Assembly (NCBI GenBank): GCA_965279075.1
Contig: CBDIHI010000009.1
Coordinates: 62,001-126,000, forward strand
DNA length: 64,000 bases
DNA from: SZAS-79 sp965279075
GTDB lineage: Bacteria; Pseudomonadota; Gammaproteobacteria; Burkholderiales; SG8-39
Direction: 5' to 3'
Positions within the stretch are counted from its first letter, which is position 1, and every line of letters begins with the position of its first letter. The translations under genes and the position numbers were made by a program. Positions 8,639 through 16,490 of this stretch are shown piece after piece. The notes beneath the pieces are model-generated. The model was not told where the DNA came from and did not search any database. It saw only the letters and a program-made list of their open reading frames with translations.

Positions 8639-10435
8639 ATGCCCATAAAAATCGACATTGCCCTCAGTTCCGGCGGACGGTTCAAACCGGTCTCCAGCCG
8701 CACGTTCAACGAGGCCCTGGTGACCATCGGCCGCGACGAGGACTGCACCCTCACGCTGGAGGACACGCACAAGCATGTCTCGCGGGTGCACGCCGAACTG
8801 GCCGAGGAGGACGGCGTCTACTGGATGAAGGTCGTCTCCAAGGTCAACCCGGTCATCGTCAACGGCAAGCGCTTAATGTCGGGCAACCGTGTGGCGCTCG
8901 CCGACGGCGACACGCTGGCGATCGGCCTCTACCGCCTCGAAGTGCACGCCGCGGCAGCGGCGAAGCCGGCAGCGAACAACGAAGACGAGATGACCTTCGT
9001 CGCGGGACGGCCTCCCGCGCCCCCCGGACCGCCTGCCACTGCCGCACGACCAGCGCCGGCGATCCCGGCCGAGGCCGAAGAGGCCACGTACGTCCCGCCG
9101 CCGAAGGCCCCGTCACCCGCGGCACCTGCTGCAGCCCCTGCGGCCAAGGCAGCCGTGCCCAAGGAGGAGGAGGAGGCCACCTTCGTCCCCAAGCCCAGCC
9201 CTGACGACGCGACCAACCCCTCGGCGCGTGTACCCGCGCCGCCACCCGAGGCCCTCGACCTGGATTTCGACCTGTCCGACGGGACGCATCCCTCCGAGGA
9301 GGCCACTTTCGTGAGGCCTTCGGAGCCTTCACCGCCACCCAGGCCCGAAACTCCCCCGGCGCGCACGCCCTCGGCCGCCTTCATGGACCAGTCCGAGGTC
9401 GAGAACGCGGACGAGATGACCATGATCCGGCGCCCGGCCGCGCCGGCACCTGCCGCGGCGCCGCCTGCGCCGCCTGCGCCTCCTGTCGCCACGCCGCCTT
9501 CGCCGCGACTGCCGCCGGCGGCCTTCATGGGCCAGGGCGAAGGCGATGGCGCCGACGAAATGACCATGATCGGCCGGCCGCCGCCTCCCGCCGCAAAACC
9601 GGCGGTTGCCGAACCACCGCCCGCGCCGGAGAAACCCCCGGCACGCATGCCTTCGGCCGCCTTCATGGACCAGACCGAGAGCGAGAACGCGGACGAGATG
9701 ACGATGATCCGGCGGCCCTCGGCTCCTGCGGAGCCGCCCAAGGCACCGCCCTCGCCGCCGAAAGGCCCGGACGTCGACCTTTCCGAGGAGATGACGCAAT
9801 ACCGGCCTGCCGCCCCGGCCGCTGTGGCCCGTCCGGCCCGTCCGGCCGGGACGGGCGGCGACGCGGCCCTGCGCGCCTTCCTCGAGGGTGCCGGCCTGGC
9901 ACATCTGGACATCCCCGACCCGGAAGCCTTCATGCGCGAGAGCGGCGCGATGGTGCGCGCCGCCGTGGAAGGCGTGATGATGCTGCTGATCGCGCGGGGC
10001 GAAGCCCGGCGCGAACTGGGCGCCGACGCGTCCGATGCGGAGGGCGCGGACAACCCGCTCAAGTCCATTTCCGACCCCGCCGAGGTGATCACTTTCCTGT
10101 TCGACCCGAAACGTCCCGCGATTGGCGACGTGGACCCGATCCAGGCGTTCAGCGAAGCCTGCGGGGACCTGCGCGCGCACCAGGTCGCGCTGCTCGCCTC
10201 CATCCGTGCCGCGGCGATGGTGGCGCTGGCCAGTTTCGACCCTGCAAAGATCGAGCGCGACCACGGCACCAGCCTCGGCGGCCTCAACCTCACGCGCAAG
10301 TCCAAGCTCTGGGACATCTCCATCGCCCAGCACGAAAAACTCTCGCAGGACGCGGTGGCGGATTTCGCCAGCGTGTTCGGCCGCGAGATCCTCGTCGCCT
10401 ACAACGCGCAGGCGAAGAAGGTCCGGGGCCGCTAG
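8639..10435 (+). CDS. FHA protein with repeated acidic-Thr motifs and T6SS-FHA-like C-terminus
   Basis: The protein has 598 residues. Residues 1-105 form an FHA domain (GRDEDCT, HVSRVHAEL, VNG). Residues 106-405 are a Pro/Ala-rich linker with eight motifs of the form E-[AM]-T-[FYMQ], their Thr at 119, 150, 181, 223, 261, 309, 354 and 386. Three of these sit in longer repeats of about 24 residues containing AAFM and ADEMTMI. Residues about 408-598 resemble the conserved C-terminal domain of type VI secretion FHA (TagH) proteins, yet no other T6SS gene is in the window. It ends by overlapping the convergent peptidase gene by three bases. Confidence 0.85.
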   Translation: MPIKIDIALSSGGRFKPVSSRTFNEALVTIGRDEDCTLTLEDTHKHVSRVHAELAEEDGVYWMKVVSKVNPVIVNGKRLMSGNRVALADGDTLAIGLYRLEVHAAAAAKPAANNEDEMTFVAGRPPAPPGPPATAARPAPAIPAEAEEATYVPPPKAPSPAAPAAAPAAKAAVPKEEEEATFVPKPSPDDATNPSARVPAPPPEALDLDFDLSDGTHPSEEATFVRPSEPSPPPRPETPPARTPSAAFMDQSEVENADEMTMIRRPAAPAPAAAPPAPPAPPVATPPSPRLPPAAFMGQGEGDGADEMTMIGRPPPPAAKPAVAEPPPAPEKPPARMPSAAFMDQTESENADEMTMIRRPSAPAEPPKAPPSPPKGPDVDLSEEMTQYRPAAPAAVARPARPAGTGGDAALRAFLEGAGLAHLDIPDPEAFMRESGAMVRAAVEGVMMLLIARGEARRELGADASDAEGADNPLKSISDPAEVITFLFDPKRPAIGDVDPIQAFSEACGDLRAHQVALLASIRAAAMVALASFDPAKIERDHGTSLGGLNLTRKSKLWDISIAQHEKLSQDAVADFASVFGREILVAYNAQAKKVRGR

Positions 10436-11919
10436 CGGGTTGCGGCCTGGGGCGCCGCGCCTGTGGCGTTGACCAGCAACCGGCGGTAGAACCCGATCAA
10501 CTCGACGTAGTTCGCCACCGAAATTCGCTCGTTGGTGCCATGGAAGCGCGGCAGGTCCTCCGGCAGCGCGCGCACGGGCGAGAAGCGGTAGACGTTCTCG
10601 CTGATCGCCTCGAAGTGGCGCGAGTCCGTGCCCCCGATCATCAGCCCCGGCGCCACCACCGTGCCGGGAAAGACCTCGCGCACGGTGCGGCTCAACAATC
10701 GGTAGGTCCCCGCGTCGGTGGGTGAGGCGCGCGAAGGCTCGGCATTGCCGGCGAAGGGCGTGATCCGGACCGCGTCGTTGGCGACCACCTTCTTCACGTG
10801 CTCGATGACGCCGGCCTGCGTGTCCCCGGGCAGCAGGCGGAAATTCACCGCCGCCTCGACGCTACCGGGCAGCACGTTGTCCTTGTTGCCCGCGTGCACG
10901 ATCGTCAGCGCGGTGGTCGTGCGCAGCATCGCGTTCGTGCTCGGGGTCTTCTCGAGCTCACGCTTCACCAGCGGGCCGAACAGCCACAGGTTGGACAGCA
11001 GCACGCGGTTCGGCCCGGACATCTCCGGCGCCACGGTTTCGAACATCTCGCGCGCCACGCCCCCGATCACCGACGGGAACGGGTTGTCCTCGATGCGCGC
11101 GAGCGCCGTGCTCATCGCGCCGATCGCGGTCGGGCGCGGCGGCATCGAGGCGTGGCCGGGCTTCGCGGTGAGGTCCAGGAACAGCGTCACGTAGCCCTTT
11201 TCGGCCACGCCGATCAGCGCCGCCGGCCCGTCCAGGCCTTTCATGATGCCCTGCGTGATGATCATGCCTTCGTCGAGGACGAAGTCGAGGCGTACGCCGC
11301 GCGACTGTAACAGCGACGCGATCGCCTTCGCGCCACGCTGGCCGCTCACTTCCTCGTCGTGGCCGAACGCCAGGAAGACCGTCTGGCGCGGCCGGAACCC
11401 GGCTGCGGCCAGCGCCTCCACCGCTTCCATGATCGCGAACAGGTTGCCCTTGTCGTCCCAGGCGCCGCGGCCCCAGACGTAACCATCCTTCACGATGCCG
11501 TCGAAGGGCGGCACCTGCCAGTCCTTTTCGGTGCCGGGAGACACCGCAACCACGTCCTGGTGCGCCATCAGCATGACCGGCCGGGCCTTCGGGTCCGAGC
11601 CCTCCCATGCATAGAGGAGGCTGTAGCCGCCCACCACCTCCTTCTTCAGCACGGCATGCGCCCCGGGGTAGGTCGACTCGAGGTAGGCATGCAGTTTCCG
11701 GAACTCGTCGGCGTTCTGGTCGGGCGCGTCGTAGTTCGAGATGGTGCGAAAGCGCAACGCGGCGGCAAGGCGCTGCGCGACCCCGTCCGCGTCGATCGTG
11801 ACCTGCGCGATCGGCGACACGTCGAGCTGGCGCGAACCCTGCCTGGCGGTGTTGATCGCTACCGCCGCGGCGAGGAGCAGGACCACGCCCAGCGCCACCA
11901 GAAGAATTCGCCTGGTCAT
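10432..11919 (-). CDS. Membrane-anchored M20 family metallopeptidase
   Basis: The protein has 495 residues and starts with a hydrophobic anchor (MTRRILLVALGVVLLLAAAV). It shows the M20 zinc sites MAHQDVV, a GRGAWDDKG segment, the HDEEVSG catalytic acid and a late His in GTDSRHFE. Length and N-terminal anchor resemble the PM20D1/CPS1 branch, which acts on N-acyl amino acids or dipeptides. The substrate is not defined here. The ATG at 11919 lies one base past the GIY-YIG stop, so the two genes form one transcript. An open frame runs further upstream but carries no signal. Confidence 0.88.
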   Translation of the reverse strand: MTRRILLVALGVVLLLAAAVAINTARQGSRQLDVSPIAQVTIDADGVAQRLAAALRFRTISNYDAPDQNADEFRKLHAYLESTYPGAHAVLKKEVVGGYSLLYAWEGSDPKARPVMLMAHQDVVAVSPGTEKDWQVPPFDGIVKDGYVWGRGAWDDKGNLFAIMEAVEALAAAGFRPRQTVFLAFGHDEEVSGQRGAKAIASLLQSRGVRLDFVLDEGMIITQGIMKGLDGPAALIGVAEKGYVTLFLDLTAKPGHASMPPRPTAIGAMSTALARIEDNPFPSVIGGVAREMFETVAPEMSGPNRVLLSNLWLFGPLVKRELEKTPSTNAMLRTTTALTIVHAGNKDNVLPGSVEAAVNFRLLPGDTQAGVIEHVKKVVANDAVRITPFAGNAEPSRASPTDAGTYRLLSRTVREVFPGTVVAPGLMIGGTDSRHFEAISENVYRFSPVRALPEDLPRFHGTNERISVANYVELIGFYRRLLVNATGAAPQAATR

Positions 11920-11920
11920 T

Positions 11921-12307
11921 TCAGGCTTGCCATACGCCGTACCCCTCTTCGCGCAATCCGATCGCGAGTTCGATTTCCATGTCCTGCGCCGCGCGGTACG
12001 GCATGGGGTTGTAGACCGCATACAGCCGCGGCAGCAGGCGCAGGCCGTACTCATGCGCGTACCGGTTCGATTTCACGCCCTTCCTGTGATTCTCGAACCG
12101 CTGCTCGGGCGTCAGCCCGGTCATGCCCACGTACACGCAGGGTTTCGTCACGTCGTAACCCGGGTTGGCCTTGCGGAACTTCGGTTCGTTCAGAACTTCC
12201 GGGCTGAGTTCGATCACGTAGACCGAATGCCGCTGGCGTGGCGTGGCCGGCGTCTTACGCGCAACGGCTGTCCCGGCGCCTGCTTTTGCGCGTACCGCTT
12301 TCGCCAC
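11921..12307 (-). CDS. GIY-YIG-like nuclease domain protein
   Basis: The protein has 128 residues if the GTG at 12307 is the start; there is no internal ATG before the domain. The core VYVGMTGLTPEQRFENH is a GIY-YIG signature with the usual catalytic Arg and His. A late Glu (MEIELA) could be the metal ligand. The N-terminal 30 residues are Lys/Ala-rich. Such stand-alone domains may act in DNA repair, but no specific role can be given. It follows the small acidic protein gene by four bases and precedes the M20 peptidase. Confidence 0.72.
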   Translation of the reverse strand: MAKAVRAKAGAGTAVARKTPATPRQRHSVYVIELSPEVLNEPKFRKANPGYDVTKPCVYVGMTGLTPEQRFENHRKGVKSNRYAHEYGLRLLPRLYAVYNPMPYRAAQDMEIELAIGLREEGYGVWQA

Positions 12308-12311
12308 GCGC

Positions 12312-12581
12312 TCAGTCCAGGTCCCCGAGGTCGTCCGACCAGCGGTGCGCCGAACCCGGCTCGCCGTACCCGTCTGCGCCGCTCTCGTCGTTCTCGTCTT
12401 CAGGCACGTCGAACTTGTCCAGTTCGTGCAGCAGCGCCTGCAGTCGCTTCTCGGCCAGCGCGTCACGTTCCGCCTGGGCGGAAAGATGCCCCGCCGCCGC
12501 AGACGCGCCCTTGTGGTCGCGCCGGCTCTTGATCGGCCGCGCCGCATGGGCCACGGGCTTCTTGCCGCGACGTTCGCTCAC
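12312..12581 (-). CDS. Small hypothetical protein, basic N-terminus and acidic C-terminus
   Basis: The protein has 89 residues, unrecognised. The N-terminal 30 residues are basic, the middle (about 32-60) looks like a helix rich in Ala, Glu and Leu, and the C-terminus is strongly acidic and ends DLGDLD. The GTG start at 12581 is chosen because it overlaps the stop of the holin-like gene as GTGA. It is cytoplasmic and probably cotranscribed with its neighbours. Confidence 0.6.
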   Translation of the reverse strand: MSERRGKKPVAHAARPIKSRRDHKGASAAAGHLSAQAERDALAEKRLQALLHELDKFDVPEDENDESGADGYGEPGSAHRWSDDLGDLD

Positions 12582-12931
12582 GGTTTCCTGTCCCCGAACA
12601 CCAGCGCGCTGGCCGCCCATGAAATCACCGCATAGACGATGGCGCCCAGCACCGCCGAGCCGAAACCCGCCACATGGAAGCCTTCGAGGAAATTCGCCAC
12701 CATCCAGAACAGCAGCCCGTTGATGACGAAGATGAACAGGCCGAGGGTGACCAGCGTGACCGGCAGCGTAAGCAGGATCAGCACCGGCCGCACGAGCGTG
12801 TTGACGAGGCCCAGCACCAGGGCCGCGATCAGCGCCGTGACGAAGCTGTCCACCTGCACCGAAGGAACGATGTAAGGCAGCGCAAGCAGCGCAAGGGCGT
12901 TGACCAGCCAGACGAGGAGGATGTTTCGCAT
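12578..12931 (-). CDS. Phage holin 4-like small membrane protein
   Basis: The protein has 117 residues with four hydrophobic segments covering most of its length and the sequence MRNILLVWLVNALALL at the N-terminus. The NTLVRPVLILLTLPVTLVTLG stretch is typical of the Phage_holin_4_2 (YvlD-like) family. These proteins are common chromosomal inner-membrane proteins, and the holin name does not imply lysis. The ATG at 12931 is preferred over an alternative start 60 bases upstream, because it places the first helix at the N-terminus. Confidence 0.8.
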   Translation of the reverse strand: MRNILLVWLVNALALLALPYIVPSVQVDSFVTALIAALVLGLVNTLVRPVLILLTLPVTLVTLGLFIFVINGLLFWMVANFLEGFHVAGFGSAVLGAIVYAVISWAASALVFGDRKP

Positions 12932-12969
12932 GGGTCCTATGATGCGCCACTGGCGCGAAAACTGGAATA

Positions 12970-13674
12970 TCAGCCGCCCTTCCTTATCCACTGCTTGATC
13001 GCATCCACGGTCTCCTTCTCGATGCCGTTATACCCGTGGTGCGCAAAAGCCTCGCAGGCGTCGCCGACGGAGACGCCTCCCTCCATCGTGATGAGTTCGG
13101 TGCCGAACTTCTCGTGGGATCGCAAAGCCCCGCTGTAGGGCGTCACGCGGCACCAGTCGTTGATGTGATGCACCACGAGCTGGCGGTTGCGGTACGCCTT
13201 CCCGTCGAAGGAGTAGATCTGGGCGCGCGACGAAGTGTGGATCACCCCGGCGGCCTTGTCCTGCAGGAAGCCCGCCAGGCGCATGGTCGGGCCCGTGCCG
13301 TTGCTGGTCCCGGCGAGGTAGACCTTCGCGGCGGGAAAGCGGCGCCTGATGTCGTCGAGCAGCGCAACGATCCTCTCTTCGCTGTCGGAGGCGTTCGTCG
13401 AGACGGTCACGAAGTCCTTATCCACGAAATGCGGCCGCGCGCGGATCAGGAAGTTGCCGCGAAATCCATACAGCAGCTTGCCGTCCTCCATGCGCGGGTT
13501 CAGCTGGCCCGAGCCGCCCGGGAAGAGGATCACAACGTACTTCGGGTCGGGGGACACGGAGTCGAGGACATAAGGCACCGCGTCGCCGTTGGGCAGCCGC
13601 GCGGTGGTGACGAGTTCCTCGGCCGCATGCGCCGCGAACGCACAGGAAAGCAGCCACGCCGCGAAAGCCAGCAT
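12970..13674 (-). CDS. Secreted alpha/beta-hydrolase-like protein
   Basis: The protein has 234 residues from the ATG at 13674, which gives a clean signal peptide (MLAFAAWLLSCAFAAHA). An ATG at 13734 and a TTG at 13746 in the same frame are alternatives. A GTSNG nucleophile elbow and an LFPGGSG oxyanion-like loop support an alpha/beta-hydrolase fold. A late His in AHHGYNG may complete the triad. Export to the periplasm is predicted. The substrate is unknown. The gene lies just downstream of the CoA ligase on the same strand. Confidence 0.7.
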   Translation of the reverse strand: MLAFAAWLLSCAFAAHAAEELVTTARLPNGDAVPYVLDSVSPDPKYVVILFPGGSGQLNPRMEDGKLLYGFRGNFLIRARPHFVDKDFVTVSTNASDSEERIVALLDDIRRRFPAAKVYLAGTSNGTGPTMRLAGFLQDKAAGVIHTSSRAQIYSFDGKAYRNRQLVVHHINDWCRVTPYSGALRSHEKFGTELITMEGGVSVGDACEAFAHHGYNGIEKETVDAIKQWIRKGG

Positions 13675-13742
13675 GGCAGCATATCGACTGGAGACCGGCT
13701 CCTGGCGCGGGGTTTGTCCAAAAAGTGGCAGCATTGAATGAC

Positions 13743-15275
13743 TCAAGAACGGCCCTCCCAGTAGCGGTCCCGCAGCAGCCGCTTGTAAAGCTTACCGGTC
13801 GGCGAGCGCGGCAGTTCGGCCTCGAAGTCCACCGAACGCGGGCACTTGATGTGCGAAAGGTTCGCGCGGCAGTAGGCGATCAGCTCCTCGGCCAGCGTCG
13901 ACCCCGCGGCGCCCATGTCCGCCGGCTGCACCACCGCCTTCACCTCCTCGCCGAACTCCTCGTTGGGCACGCCGATCACCGCCACGTCAGTGACCTTGGG
14001 ATGCGTGACCAGCAGGTTCTCGACTTCCTGCGGATAGATGTTCACGCCGCCCGAGATGATCATGTAGTGCTTGCGGTCGGTCAGGTACAGGAATCCTTCG
14101 GCATCGACGTGGCCGACGTCGCCGAGCGTGGTCCAGCCCTGCGCACTGCGGGCCGAAGCGGTCTTGGCGGCATCGTTGTGGTACTCGAACGCCGGGCCGT
14201 TGGCGAAGTAGATCGTCCCGGTCTCTCCGGCCGGCAGCACCTGCCCTGCCTCGTCGAGGATACGCACCTCGCCCACGAGCGCGCGCCCCACCGTGCCGCG
14301 GTGCGCGAGCCAGTCAGCCGAATCGCAGGCGACGAAGCCGTTGCCCTCGGTGCCGGCGTAGTACTCGTACAGCACCGGGCCCCACCAGCCGATCATGGCC
14401 TCCTTCACCTGGACGGGACACGGCGCCGCGGCATGGATCGCGACCTTCAGCGAATCGTGCCGGTAGCGCGAACGCACTTCGGGCGGGAGTTTCAGCATGC
14501 GCACGAACATTGTCGGCACCCACTGGCTGTGCGTGATGGCGTGGCGCTCGATCAGCGCCAGGGACTCTTCTGCATCGAAGTGCTCCATGATCACGGACGT
14601 GCCGCCGAATCGCATGACGTTCATGTTGAAGCGCAAAGGTGCTGCGTGGTACAGCGGCGCGGGAGACAGGTAGACCGAATCCTTCCCGAGCCCGTAGAGC
14701 TTGCCCGACACCGTCATCAGCCTGCTGGCGGCGTCGATCGCCTCGGCAAGCAACTCGGTCTTCACGCCCTTGGGCCGCCCGGTGGTGCCGGAGGAATACA
14801 GCATGTCGCGCCCGGCGGACTCGTCGGCGATCGCCGACACCGGATGCGCGTCGCGGGCGGGTTCCCACGCCGCGTAGCCCGGCAGCTCGCCGCCCACGCA
14901 GTAGCGGGACCGCACGCCGGGACTCCTTTCCAGCAGCTCGGCGGCCTGCCCGGCGAGGCCCGGCGATACGACAAGCAGCTTCGCCGCGCAATCGGCAAGG
15001 ATGTATTCCGCCTCCTGGGTCGACAGTCGTGAGCTCATCGCCGTGAAGAGCAGGCCCGAGCGCTGCGCCGCGAAGCAGATCTCGAAGAAGCGCGCGTTGT
15101 TGTCCATCATCAGTGCGATGGAATCGCCACGCCTCAGGCCCAGCGAGCGCAAGAGGTGCGCGCCCTGGTTGGAACGCTCGTCGAGCTGGCGATAGGTCAC
15201 CGACTCGCCCGAGCCCGCCATGATGTACGCGGGCTTGTCCGGCGTTGAACGTGCATGGTGATACGGGTGGTACAT
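13743..15275 (-). CDS. AMP-forming acyl-CoA synthetase
   Basis: The protein has 510 residues, the family's usual length. It carries the P-loop YSSGTTGRPKGV, the A5 region YEYYAGTEG, the hinge region LTDRKHYMIISGG and the C-terminal catalytic Lys in PRSPTGKLYKR. It activates a carboxylic acid through an acyl-adenylate to the CoA thioester in the cytoplasm. Sequence style is close to the CaiC/long-chain branch, but the acid cannot be told. An upstream in-frame extension would be possible, but the N-terminus MYHPYHHARSTPDKPA is typical of the family. Confidence 0.9.
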   Translation of the reverse strand: MYHPYHHARSTPDKPAYIMAGSGESVTYRQLDERSNQGAHLLRSLGLRRGDSIALMMDNNARFFEICFAAQRSGLLFTAMSSRLSTQEAEYILADCAAKLLVVSPGLAGQAAELLERSPGVRSRYCVGGELPGYAAWEPARDAHPVSAIADESAGRDMLYSSGTTGRPKGVKTELLAEAIDAASRLMTVSGKLYGLGKDSVYLSPAPLYHAAPLRFNMNVMRFGGTSVIMEHFDAEESLALIERHAITHSQWVPTMFVRMLKLPPEVRSRYRHDSLKVAIHAAAPCPVQVKEAMIGWWGPVLYEYYAGTEGNGFVACDSADWLAHRGTVGRALVGEVRILDEAGQVLPAGETGTIYFANGPAFEYHNDAAKTASARSAQGWTTLGDVGHVDAEGFLYLTDRKHYMIISGGVNIYPQEVENLLVTHPKVTDVAVIGVPNEEFGEEVKAVVQPADMGAAGSTLAEELIAYCRANLSHIKCPRSVDFEAELPRSPTGKLYKRLLRDRYWEGRS

Positions 15276-15335
15276 CGGCGACGCCTCCGCAGGCCAGTGT
15301 TCCCGGCGACCGCAGTGGAGTCAAGCCGCGCCGCG

Positions 15336-16442
15336 TCAGGCGGCGACGAGGCGCAGGTGCGTGATTTCGGAAGGCGCCCACAGGCGCTTCGGCGGCCCCC
15401 AGTAGCCGGTGCCGCGGCTCGTGTAGACCCACAGCGTGCCGAGGCGGCGCAGGCCCGCCGTGAAAGGTTGCTGCAAGCGCACGAGGTGGTTCCACGGCCA
15501 GAACTGGCCGCCGTGCGTATGCCCCGACAACTGCAGGTGGAAGCCTTCGGGCTCGGCGGCGAACGCGGAGCGCGGCTGGTGCGCGAGCAGCAGCCTGACC
15601 GCCGCATTGGCCGGCGCGCCGTCGAGCGCCCCGGCGGGATCGCTGCGATGCGACTCGTCGTAATGGTGCGCACCGAAGTCGGTCACGCCGGCGACGACGA
15701 CGGACTCGCCCTCATGCTCGAGGACCACATGCTCGTTCATCAATACGCGCAAGCCGAGCCGGCCCACTTCCGCGATCCACGCCTCCACGCCCGAGTAGTA
15801 CTCGTGGTTGCCGGTGACGAAGTAGGCGCCGTGCCGCGCGGTGAGTCGCGACAGGGGCGCGGCGTGCGAGGACAACTGTTGCACGGTCCCGTCCACGAGG
15901 TCGCCCGTCACCGCGATCATGTCGGCCCCCAACGCGTTCACGGCTTCGACGATCCGCTCCACATACGGCCGCTTGATCGTCGGCCCGATATGGATGTCGG
16001 TGATCTGGGCGATCGTGAACCCGTGCAGCGCGGCGGGCAGTCCGGCGATCGCCACGTCGACGCGGCGTATGCCGGCCCTGCGCCTCGCGTTGACGAAGCC
16101 CACGAGCGTGAATGCCGCGGCAAGCACGGGCACGGCGAGCGCGCTCCAGCCGCGAAACTGGAACCCATCCAGCGCATACGCGGCGAGCAGCCCAACCTCG
16201 CGCAGGACCGCCAGCACGAAGAGGGACGAGAACGACCCCATCGCGAGCAGCCCGGCCCAGGCGAGGCGGTCGGCATGGCGCGCAGACAGCATGCGCCGCG
16301 CCAGCAGGCCCATCGGGAGCAGTCCCGCGGAAAGCGCCAGCCAGGCACCCAGGGCCCAGGCGGCGCCGGCGGGAAGGTCGGGGAGCAGGCGCCAGCCGAC
16401 CCACGCATGCAGCAGGATGACGAGGCCGTACAGTCGCAGCAA
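15336..16442 (-). CDS. Membrane-anchored metallophosphoesterase, YaeI/YkoQ type
   Basis: The protein has 368 residues if read from the TTG at 16442. No ATG lies before the first membrane helix and no clear ribosome site was seen, so the start is uncertain. Four hydrophobic segments occupy residues 1-120. The catalytic domain follows with TDIHIGP, GDLVDG, GNHEYYSG and SGHTHGGQF, the full calcineurin-type dimetal set. Relatives hydrolyse phospholipid-linked or UDP-diacylglucosamine-like substrates at the membrane. The specific substrate here is unknown. Confidence 0.85.
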   Translation of the reverse strand: MLRLYGLVILLHAWVGWRLLPDLPAGAAWALGAWLALSAGLLPMGLLARRMLSARHADRLAWAGLLAMGSFSSLFVLAVLREVGLLAAYALDGFQFRGWSALAVPVLAAAFTLVGFVNARRRAGIRRVDVAIAGLPAALHGFTIAQITDIHIGPTIKRPYVERIVEAVNALGADMIAVTGDLVDGTVQQLSSHAAPLSRLTARHGAYFVTGNHEYYSGVEAWIAEVGRLGLRVLMNEHVVLEHEGESVVVAGVTDFGAHHYDESHRSDPAGALDGAPANAAVRLLLAHQPRSAFAAEPEGFHLQLSGHTHGGQFWPWNHLVRLQQPFTAGLRRLGTLWVYTSRGTGYWGPPKRLWAPSEITHLRLVAA

Positions 16443-16490
16443 AGGGCCGCCGGAAAAGGGGGAACGCCCCGCAGATGGGGACGATTCCCG

